64,000 nt of DNA from Antedon bifida (Eukaryota; Echinodermata; Crinoidea; Comatulida; Antedonidae), in contig OY727099.1 in the NCBI GenBank assembly GCA_963402885.1, positions 27,113,001 to 27,177,000 of the forward strand, in the 5' to 3' direction. How positions within the stretch are numbered: position 1 is the stretch's first letter; every line of letters starts with the position of its first letter. The notes beneath the pieces were generated by a model, which was given only the letters and a program-made list of their open reading frames with translations, did no database searches and was not told where the DNA came from. The translations under genes and the position numbers were made by a program. Of the stretch, positions 27,065 to 37,000 are shown piece by piece.

Positions 27065-27195
27065 CGTTAACTTGAAAATTCAGTCAAATATGGTTTTTAT
27101 CTTTAAAATAATCTTCCGAAAATCGTCAAACAACCAAAGCAAGCAAAGGCAGAGCGGAGATAATCAATAGAGAAAAAGAGCTCAAATTAGTACAA
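27065..27195 (-). promoter_or_regulatory. candidate first exon and promoter area of delta-catenin
   Basis: A minus-strand segment richer in GC than its surroundings ends in a strong donor, AACG|GTAAGATAAG, at 27065. It has no acceptor-like sequence directly upstream, as expected for a first exon. It sits about 0.4 kb beyond the poly(A) signals of the upstream gene on the same strand, TRDMT1. The start site itself cannot be fixed from sequence. Confidence 0.35.
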
Positions 27196-27575
27196 ACTAT
27201 AGAGGGCGCAAGTGATTTTTTTTTTCACTGAACACATAAATTAATACAAAATATATACTGTACAGGCATACATACTACATACTTGAAACGATTACGAAGT
27301 ACGATAATAAACATGAAAATACACAAAACGTATACTGTACATAATTTATTAAACATTCTGTATATTTTTATACTGTTAATAATTTTACATATGTCTATCC
27401 ATCTTATTACCCCCACTCCCCCCCCCCCCCCCGTTTATTATTGTATTATGAGTGTGCACACGGTTTTCATTGAGTCATTTATCATCATTTTTGTTTTAAC
27501 ATCAGACATCCCATACAACTTTTGAAAAGAAAAATTGGGGTATTGGTATTTATATTTATACAGACAAGTGCAACA

Positions 27576-27594
27576 TTTATTTAATTAATTTATT
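27576..27594 (-). other. poly(A) signals for TRDMT1
   Basis: Two minus-strand AATAAA hexamers (27581-27576 and 27594-27589) lie 230-250 nt beyond the TRDMT1 stop codon and are the first ones downstream of it. Confidence 0.6.
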
Positions 27595-27822
27595 GAGTTT
27601 AAAACCAGTAGAAATAATTTGGCAATTTCTCTCACAATTAAGAATTACAGATTATATCTGATAATAGAATGCATTGTCTTCCTTTGCCATTACTTTTACT
27701 GAAATTCTTTACTATCTCTATCATTTCTTTTCATTACTATCTTCTTCTTCAGACAATTTTTTGCAGCCGATTTCCGTGATTCTTGTGATCATACAGGTTT
27801 TTCTCTCAAGGCACTATAGCTT

Positions 27823-30800
27823 CTAAGAAAACATGAACCTCAACAAGACTGATACCACATGACTATTCAAACTGTTGCCTAGTAACCTATACTGTTGCTT
27901 CCTTGTTATTTCCTTTGGGAATGCTATGGAAAAGATAATAAGAACATACTTTAAAGTGGCTGTAGCTTGGTGGTTAGCATGCTTGCCTTCTAATCCCAAG
28001 GTCCAGGGTTCAGTCCTGACCTAGTGCCAGGGTTGTAACTCATGACTCTTTCAACTCCACTCCCTAAACCTCAAAGGAGACTTAGTTTATAAGCACGAAA
28101 AATTATAAAATATTTTATCCATCCTGTAATTGACGAGTCACTCGCTGTTGGATGCGTATGTACATTAAAAAATATAAATAAACTTACAGTATATCATGTG
28201 GTGATTATTACTCTTTTTCAATTAATGATTTAGTACAAATATGATAGATAGATACAAAGCGTGGCAAAACAAGGCCAGATAAATATAATCAATAAAACAA
28301 CTCCGAGTCACTCACAAAAATCTGCCGGTAGGTGGTGTAAGTTTGCTATTTCTTTTGATGTAAAGTATCTGATGTTTAGTTTCTTCCAAATTTCACCTTT
28401 ATTCAAGTCGTCATCAATTGATTCTAAACTCTGAAATACTTCCGATTTCTGTAAATAAATTCATCATGAACTGTATTAGCATGGCAATAAAACAATTCCA
28501 TTACAAAATATATATTGTGTTTTCTTTCTTTAAATAAACAGTGTAGCTTACTTGTAATGTTTTGTTCATTTGCAAGACAGAGCCAGTTCCTTCAATATAA
28601 TGAAAATACCTGAAAACAAAATTATATAATGATTTTAACACCATATTTGTAATTCCTTCATTTTCTTATTTTCAAGCTAATAGATTTACCTCTTACAGTG
28701 AACATAGACGTCAACCAGCACAAAAAGTACACGAAAATTAATAATAATAAAACATGCCGAAATAGTCGTTAACAATTCTAGATTTTACTTACGCTTTAGT
28801 AAAACACATCGTTCTTTCAGATTCCTCAGTTACTATATCCATTACTTTCCCAAATCTAATCAACACCTTCTCATCAATCTTATGTTCTTCAGTTACAATG
28901 TCTGGTAACTCTTCTAAATACATTTTTATAGTCCTATTAGGCAAATAATTTGCGAATTTTTGTTGGCTAAGAGATGCTACCTTTGGGACTTCTGCAATAT
29001 GTTTTTCGGCGGCTTCTTCAGAGAATTCAGCAGCGGCCGATACATTCCTTCTTTCCTCAAGTTCATCATTACTACTAGCCGAGTTCTCTATGATGTATTT
29101 GTACAATGAATGCCCATTTTCTAACAAACAATCAGAAACAAATTGGTGGGGATGTTGTTTGGCCACTAGAAAATATCGAAGTCGCTGGTTTGGGATGCCA
29201 AGATGATAAGGAGATAGTAGAAATTCCTGGAAAATATGAAGAAAATTGGCAGATGGAATAATGATATTTACTGTTTGCAAGTATCACATAATAACATCAC
29301 AGAACATTGTAAAGTTAATTCAACTAGAATAGAATTGTAATAATGAAAAAATAGTGTATCAAACCTTATAAACATAGTTGCAAGTTGATAATGTTTGTAA
29401 TAGATGGTTTCTGAAAGAAAATATTTTCAATACCAGTCAATAATTTTAATTTTTTTATAAATTAGTTTTCATTGTTTAATTTATAAAATAGTACCAAGTT
29501 ATATTGTAAAAGTTAGCAAGTTGTCGGTGATGGATCTAACTATTTTCTAATCATTCCTTCATTTGCCTGGCAGGTCAATCACTCAATGGCGACCTATCTA
29601 TAAACTCATTAACATACCTTGTTTCTGAAGTTTCAAAACCTTTTACATTTTCTACAAGTATGTGTGATGGCTGTTTTTCTAATCTAAATAAAAAGCATAG
29701 GAAAGTTGTCGCAAATAGTTAATATCAAGAATATATTATGATATTTGTTATATAATCAAACTGTATGCAATTTATGAGCATAGTCTTTAAATTTTGCATG
29801 ATAGTTTGGTAAACATTCAATGCCTCACAGAAACAACTTAAATATGCTTTTACCTTCCAAGAAGGTTTAGTATATAGAGGAAACTCTTTGTTCTTGGGTC
29901 TTCATTATCCCCTTGTTTACCACTCCTGAAAAAAATGATGTACTTTACTGTGGTTAAACAGGATGAAAATGCATTAATATGATTTATACTGCAATTGATA
30001 TGTACCGCTTTTCGTTTTATTGTTATTTTCATTTCTGTGTCTTATTTTATATGTTCTGCTTTTGAATGTTTTGTTTTGGCGTCCCTGACACAAGCTTTTG
30101 CTTTTTTGGTGACGCCACCTTTTTGGAAATAAATGTTGATTTTGATTAAAGCTGATTTATCATCTACTGTATTGTATATTACTTTAATACTTTTAAATAC
30201 AAATAAAATATATTACAATATATTAGCCCTCTATACAAAATAACAATGAATTAAAATGAGTTTCTAAATGTTTATTGTGAGTAAAGAATAAAAAAAAAAA
30301 AAATAGATATTGCACCTTGTAAATGGTTGGCATGGAGGACTCATCAAAAATACATCAGCATTTAGTGCTTGAAACTCCTTCAGTGTGATTGACTTGTGGA
30401 AAAAAGAGAATTTAAGTAATCAAAACAAACAATAAATGTTATTCATATGCTTTGATGATATACCTTAAATGATATAACTTGATTTTGAGACATTTGAGGC
30501 TATGGCTAAGTATCTGTCCCTCCATGAATAAAAAAAATGTTAATAATGGTCATATAACATACATAATATAAATTATTTTCCGATTCTTATTCAATGAAAT
30601 AAAGAAAAAAAATGATTTTGTACTATACATGCGAGTAGGAAAGGAGAAAATAAATATTTAGGCCTATAAATGTTTATTTGATTTATTTAATTATGTCAGA
30701 GAATTGTTTTAAATATATATGGTACATACTTCAATATTCCTTTGAAATATTTTGGTTGAAGGGAAATTGTGTTGATAGACTTGATTGGCAACGGTGTTAA

Positions 30801-31292
30801 TATCAAGTGCAGCCACAACAGTTGCATTTATTCCACATTCTGAAAAATAAAAACACTATTTTATTTTGACAGAACTTTATTTCAATATGGATGGAAGCAC
30901 CACCAGCCTCAGTTCAGTTGAATTAATCTAGCCTAGTATTTTTAAATGATAAAGAAATGGCGAAAATAAATCACCGACGCCTTACATGTTCATGGTTAAC
31001 CATGCACACTAGCTTCACTACTTACTAGCCTTACTACTTCTACAGCCTACTCTGGCCCTACTCACTGGGCTACATTACGATTATATTCATAACAAACTAG
31101 CCTAGCTAGGCCTAACTTGACTACACTACTGTTAGCTTGCTAGTTTTTATGATCAAGTACGCATTCTTCCGATGAACTAATCTAATACTATAGAAACTAA
31201 TAAACCCAAAATTTACCTTTTAATGCAAAATGCATACCACCAATTCCACTGTAGAATTCAACGACACGAACTTCTTCTTGTTGTTCCACCAT
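27823..31292 (-). CDS. TRDMT1: tRNA (cytosine-5)-methyltransferase TRDMT1/DNMT2, complete
   Basis: TRDMT1 methylates C38 of tRNA-Asp and a few other tRNAs, using S-adenosylmethionine and a DNA-methyltransferase-like fold. Ten exons: 31292-31217, 30839-30730, 30392-30316, 29925-29854, 29683-29618, 29410-29365, 29226-28793, 28609-28552, 28448-28316, 27923-27823. They sum to 1,173 nt, or 390 aa, against 391 aa in human. Visible motifs are FYSGIGGMHFAL (SAM-binding motif I), PPCQPFT with catalytic Cys83, ENVKGF (about 123-128), the DNMT2-specific CFT (about 290-292) and the C-terminal RLLGNSLN (about 370-377). The last exon is small and separated by an intron carrying a SINE, so it is easy to miss. 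All catalytic motifs are intact, so the enzyme should be active. The next gene upstream on the same strand is CPTP, 0.55 kb away. Confidence 0.95.
27955..28190 (+). mobile_element. tRNA-derived SINE
   Basis: Positions 27956-28028 resemble a tRNA: an A-box-like TAGCTTGGTGG, a plausible anticodon arm, and a B box GGTTCAGTCC within a T-arm. A tRNA-unrelated body follows, ending in an A/T-rich tail near 28190. It lies in the last TRDMT1 intron, opposite in orientation to the gene. The 3' limit is approximate. Confidence 0.7.
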
Positions 31293-31450
31293 TTTTGTTT
31301 TGAATCGTACGTTTCGTTCCGGTTGACTGCATCCATGTGGTCGATCGTACGTGCGAATAGCAGTTTCATAGCAAATCGCTGCCGTGCGTGTATGTAAACA
31401 AGTATAAATTGATCATACGACCGCCGTGCAAATCAATGACTTGCTGCTAT
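31293..31450 (-). promoter_or_regulatory. TRDMT1 promoter region
   Basis: The stretch upstream of the TRDMT1 ATG is richer in CpG than the surrounding DNA (CGTACGTGCG, TCGATCGTACG, CCGTGCGTG). No TATA box is evident. The start site is not determinable. Confidence 0.4.
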
Positions 31451-31843
31451 TATCATTTTATTGAATAGAAATTGTCTTTCTATTTCTATATTTTAGCATT
31501 TGGTTCTTCTCTAAAATATTCAACATCAGAAATGAAAAAAACAATAAATTTCTTGAAAATCAAAAGCATTTATTATACTGGCACAGTATCATGATTTCCG
31601 ATAGTACTCATTTATTATTAATTATTATTGCACTTAATTTTTGATAAAAAAATAAATTAATTGGTTGATCAAAACAATAATAGAACATAATTATGTATGA
31701 GGCAGCACCAAATGACAACATCTGATTTTATACAATTACAAACAAGCAGCAAATAAGGCATCATTCAAAACTACAACTAAACAAATTAATAATTTTTCCA
31801 TCATTTTACCAGCAGATTTGGAGATTTAATATTCAGATTTTTT

Positions 31844-32696
31844 TTAAGGTAATTCTAGCAGGCTATGTTCAGAATAAAATGCTTGCACTATATCATACAC
31901 TGGCATCATTTGTTTAATGCATTCGCCGACGATTTCTTCTGCTGTCTTTTCGGAAGTTGGTGACGTACAAAGTCTGCCCTGTAGCGTCTTCTTATTTGGT
32001 AGAGTACGCATTGCTAAGTATGCAGTATTTCGTATAAGCCAACTGTGATAATTAGCAATCGTACTTGCATAGACGTTGGACGCCATCTTTGGTACGCTAT
32101 CATTTTCATTGCTTTCAATAAGTTCCTTGAGGAATGAACTTATAAAAAGAAGAGCTCTGTGTAGACGTAGTAGTGTCCTGGAACCAGATAAAAGCCCAGC
32201 TGAATTTTTCCCGATTGTTAATTCATTGTCTAGTTCAAACTTAACCATAGTGTGAACGGACTTAAAGTGGTCTGACGTTGCCTTTTGGTGTTCTTTCAAA
32301 ATTCTTATCTTCTCTTTCAGATCTGATGTGATGAATGAGAATATTGTGCCAAGATGTTCAAAAACTCTAAAAATATAATATATAAAGAAAATTAATGAAA
32401 AACAAAAACTAATTGTAATTTCAATACTAATTTCAGATGTTAGATCGTAATTCATATTAGACCCTATTTATAGTATGTCGATTGAGACGAAACGACTTTG
32501 CCATCCTCACAGAGAGGCTTTTTCCCTTCTTAAACAAAATCATTATTAAGCCTAACTAGGCCTAGAACTAATTTTACCTCGTTAACTCTTCGTAACCTCG
32601 TATGTAGTGCTCTAGAATTATTTCGTTTTCGGCTGATTTACATTTCTCGAATTCTTCTGCTACAACTTCTAAGCTAAATCCTTCTTTTGAAGCCAT
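31844..32696 (-). CDS. CPTP: ceramide-1-phosphate transfer protein (GLTP domain)
   Basis: CPTP moves ceramide-1-phosphate between Golgi, endosomal and plasma membranes using the all-helical GLTP fold. Two exons, 32696-32578 and 32366-31844, give 213 aa (human CPTP 214). The alignment runs end to end: LGTIFSFITSD, SGSRTLLRLHRAL, YHSWLIRNTA and the C-terminal EHSLLELP all match. The five residues that hold the phosphate headgroup in human CPTP (Asp56, Lys60, Arg106, Arg110, His150) have counterparts here at about Asp55, Lys59, Arg103, Arg107 and His147, which favours CPTP over the glycolipid-binding GLTP. A longer ATG-initiated frame beginning in the intron at 32455 is not the start, because the acceptor at 32367-32368 joins in phase to the upstream exon. 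Confidence 0.95.
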
Positions 32697-34003
32697 TATT
32701 TTTTAGATACTTTTTTCCGCCAAAATCCTATTTCCACAATATTCTTTGTGAACTTTAAACGCCACGCCCCCTTTTTAGAGTTATTCCATTTCTAAAAGGG
32801 GTGTTTCAGTTACATAAAAATAACTGGCATATATCATGTTTTTCTTTATTCTTTATGTTCGTTATGTTCGTAGTTTTCGATCATTTTAGATTTTATATAT
32901 TGACACACACACAATTTTTCAAAACAGTACAAACATAACTTTTTGATAATAAACTGTATAAATTTATTGTAAATATAATCTCTCTATCTGCAGTACTGGT
33001 ACATAAAACAATACAGTACATTACATTAACATTTATTCAGTGATTATATCACAAGTCTTGTGCAAATATACAGAGTGTCATTCATTTGTGATTAATTTTA
33101 GAATTAATCAAATTAGTTATCAGTTAATTCTTGCTTTTTTCATCAAATCCAAATGAACAGCAATGTTACGCTGTTATGCAACAATGGGATGATGACATCA
33201 TCATAATCTGTCCGCTGAAAATCCACTATAATGCCAAAAGAAAATGCAACACACCACATCATTCAATTGTGGCTGTACTTTATCGTTTTAAGCTTTTTCA
33301 GTTAATTAAATAGTTTTTTATTTGTATTTCCATTGAGATCCAGCCAGTGATACTCACAGCATTGTCATTATTTAAATAGTATGCGTTCCTGGAAGATCTT
33401 CCTCAATAAAACCTAATTATTCTTTAAAAAATACTTTAAAAAAACGATTGTCTTTTTCACTTTAAATGCTGAAATGAATGTTGGTATTGCACTTGTTTTA
33501 ATTGCTAAATTTAAGTCTAAATTTAAGTGATTGTCAACGATTTTCAAGTTTTTACTTTACAAATTTGTAATATACTTCCATAGTGATAAGTAACTTTTTT
33601 TGTAGCCATCTCACATTTACATTACCCGATGCACTTTTATATATGCCAGTAGTATAAAGTTCTGTCTACATCATCAAACTTTATGTGACAAAAAAGTGTG
33701 ATGTGCCCAAATATGGTAGTGATATGACATCATCATGTCCATATGGGCACATAACATTTTGTTGTCACATAAAGTTTGATAGTATAGACAGAGCTTCAGT
33801 AATAAGATTTCATTCCTTACAGTATTATTTCAAAGCTGAGTATTACTGTACATTCAAATGTCTACATCTAAAATATATCAGATACATTTTGTATCCATTC
33901 CGATCCTTCAAATCTTATTTAAGTGGTTTGTTGTACTAGCTAGTCATACAGCTTTTAAATAAGCCGAATTAACCAAATTTGTATGCCACCACTAACTACC
34001 TCA
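32697..34003. other. intergenic region between CPTP and HPS5
   Basis: It holds the CPTP promoter side (a CpG-containing stretch near 32755-32780), MITE copy 4, and a minus-strand AATAAA near 33317-33322 that may serve HPS5. No other gene was seen. Confidence 0.5.
33655..33797. mobile_element. palindromic MITE, family A, copy 4
   Basis: Both arms carry the AAACTTTATGTGAC version of the subterminal sequence, so this copy is more symmetric than the others. Ends are TAAAGTTCTGTCTACA and TATAGACAGAGCTTCA. It lies between the CPTP and HPS5 genes, possibly in the HPS5 3' UTR. Confidence 0.85.
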
Positions 34004-37000
34004 CTATTTCTTCTTTGAATAGAAACAAACCATGCAGAACTTTTCAGGAATGCATTCTGTGTGAAATATATGACCTAAAAAAACAAAGAAAAGGTCAAAT
34101 TTATTAACACTATGTCATGTAGCTCAACACTAATTTACACAATTTTGTACTGCATAGCCATCATTTAAAGATATTTTAAATGAAAAAAAAATACAAATAA
34201 TGATCAATAAAACTGACAACAAGACATACCACAAGGAAACACAAGAAGACCTGGAGAAGAATCAGACACTTGCATGGTGACTTGAAGTCCACAAACAAGA
34301 CAATCCCTGAAATATAAACATTATTATCATTTTAGTTTATTCACTTATGACAAAATATAATCATTTATTATCCAATTTATTAGCCATTTGAAGCACATGT
34401 TTAGATGATGTTTAACAAAATTAGGAGAATAGCATAGCTGCTGCACATTATCAACTTCCTATCTCTCCTTTAATTATACTTACGTATTCAAAGACACATT
34501 AACACCCCAGTGACTAAGTGGCTCTTCTAAGAAATGCTCTCTACCAGAAAGTGTTCCCTTAAAGCTTGGCTATAAAAAAAGATTTTACATCATAAGTTGA
34601 TAATTAATTTAGTTCTTGTGCAAACTATGGACAAAAGATAAACCTTAAACCTTTACTGTTAAGCATGTACTTACTTCTTTTGGCTTAGTAGTTGATCCTG
34701 CTAATTGGCATCTATGCTCCTCTTTCACAAACTGTTTCAGTTGCTGTGGCAATGCATTCTGCCGTTTGGACCAAAGGTAAGAATCAACCTTCTCCAACAT
34801 TGCATGCGTTAACAACCTACGATTAAACAGTTTTATTACAATTGTTATTTCCATTTGAAAGATGTCTTCATCTTAATATATATTCATATCAAGTTTTGTA
34901 GTATGCGAATTAAATAATCCCTCTTACCTTTGATTTCTATCTATGACTATTCCCATAATGCAATTGTGGAAGAATTCAGGAGAGATTGTATTCTCTGGAA
35001 AGGTAAACTGTTCTAAGAGATCTATAGCAGTCTGAGGACCTACAGTTTTAGCCAATAGATGAACAGTATTTTCCCATGTGATTGTATTTGTTAGTTCTAC
35101 TACATGATTGGTTGAATCAGCAGTATCACTTGGCAACAATGTTGCATTTTGTTCAATTTCAAAACATTGCAGACACTTTATAGATGTTTCACTTTCTCTT
35201 TCTTGAAATGATTTAAGTTGTGAAATACGCTCTAAGATATAACGCCATTCTTCAGAAGATGTTGGTGATAAATCTAGAAAAAAACAAACAAAACTATGCT
35301 AGTATGGTATCTGGTCATATTGGCAAAATGACGAACTACCTGGTAACCTAATATGGAATATTAACTCGCAGTTATATTCCACTGTCTTACAATAGTGCGA
35401 CATTTTACTGTACTGTGCAGTCAAGTGTAACACATCACTGATATATGTGCAGACCCTTTCATACTGTAAAGTAATAGGCCTACAGGTTAAATTTGGATGG
35501 ATAGAAACGATTCCAAAATGAATATTGCCTCATTGCCCTTATATTAGTGAAAAAAGGTTAAAATATCTATTACTAAAATTAATACTAATAAATAATACAT
35601 ACTTTTGCTTTGCATGATATTAACATCTCCAAGACACCATATAATATGTAAGATTGTCTCCCTTGGTAAATAAGCACTCAATTCCAAGCATCCACGCCAA
35701 TAACTTAAAAAACAAAGGTTTAATTAATCATATAAAAAAAATTATTTTATAGAAATTTGAGTAGAGATAAAATTAAACAAAATTAACTTACCCACGATCT
35801 TTACACATGTCGGCCATCTTGGGTGACGCCATTTCAACGATTAATTTGTCTAGTATCTGTTTGTATTCCCAGACTACAGCGTGAGATCCACATCTATCAT
35901 TCAAGGGTAAAGGTAATATTATTTCAATATTTTAATTACTACCGTTAATTGTGTTGCTTTAATGTATCAGTAGCTAATTAAAATTAGCGTGAACATGCAG
36001 GTAGCAACGTCAGAAGCAGCCAGCATATTTCTTGTTATTTTAATCATGAAATATTATTGAGTGAATTTACTTTCTGTAGCATTATTACAGTATAATAAAA
36101 TAACTTTCTTTATAACAATTGAAATAATTGAAATATTTGTTATTTATTTATACTGGGTAACCTCTTCAGTCACAGACTGGTCTCCCAGAGGGCCCAGTTA
36201 TGATCAGTGGCTGTGATGTACTAATACTACTAATACAAACAATAGTGTAATGCAGAACCATTTTAAACTAGCACTAAGCCACTCCCTTTTGAACTGGATT
36301 GCTTTTACTGTTCATTTTACTTTCTATCACTATGCCTAGGCTACAGTAACTTCTTACATAAATCCACAGTATTATCACATTATACAGTTAAGAATTGTAG
36401 TTTCTATAAGAATTATTTATAACAGAGATTCATAGAGCTAAACAAATTGTGCAATCACCCACTGATTATCAGATGATTCAATCATGGAGGGATTATTTAT
36501 TATTCTAAATAATTCCTCCATGATTGAATTAACCAAACTTACTTGGGAGCCTTGCAACTACAAATAGACATCTTGGTTGCTATGGCATTACAGTTAAATA
36601 TAGCATTAACAAGGTAGTCAGCTACACCATTATCATCTATAACCTCAGCTAAATAGTTGCAACTGAAATATAAATATGTATGTCATCATTTTAATGTCTT
36701 GTAGTTGTGTTGAGAGTGAAGTGAAGTTGTCTGGCCATAAAGGACAAGAACTGAATAGAGAGGGGTTGAACTGAATAGAGAGGGGTTGAACTGAATGGAG
36801 AGGGGTTGAACTGAATAGAGAGGGGTTGAACTGAATAGAGAGGGGTTGAACTGAATAGAGAGGGGTTGAACTGAATAGAGAGGGGTTGAACTGAATAGAG
36901 AGGGGTTGAACTGAATAGAGAGGGGTTGAACTGAATAGAGAGGGGTTGAACTGAATAGAGAGGGGTTGAACTGTATATAAACACTGTTGATGGTAGTTTT

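Noticed and set aside
27407-27432. Poly-C run as a structured or regulatory element
   Set aside because: A simple homopolymer near a gene end; nothing else supports a function.
27956-28028. A functional tRNA gene
   Set aside because: The cloverleaf is imperfect (acceptor and anticodon stems poor) and a SINE-like body follows; better explained as a tRNA-derived SINE.
28299-28316. TRDMT1 ending at the TGA after PADFCE
   Set aside because: A GTGAGT donor precedes the stop, and the exon at 27923-27823 restores motif X in phase, giving 390 aa against 391 in human.
32367-32455. CPTP starting at the ATG at 32455
   Set aside because: That part is intronic; the exon at 32696-32578 supplies the conserved N-terminus in phase.
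36691-36984. 97-codon open frame of STPLYSVQPLSIQFNPS-type repeats
   Set aside because: It is the 20-bp intronic minisatellite, open in every minus-strand frame because the unit lacks stops; flanking HPS5 splice sites are in phase without it.
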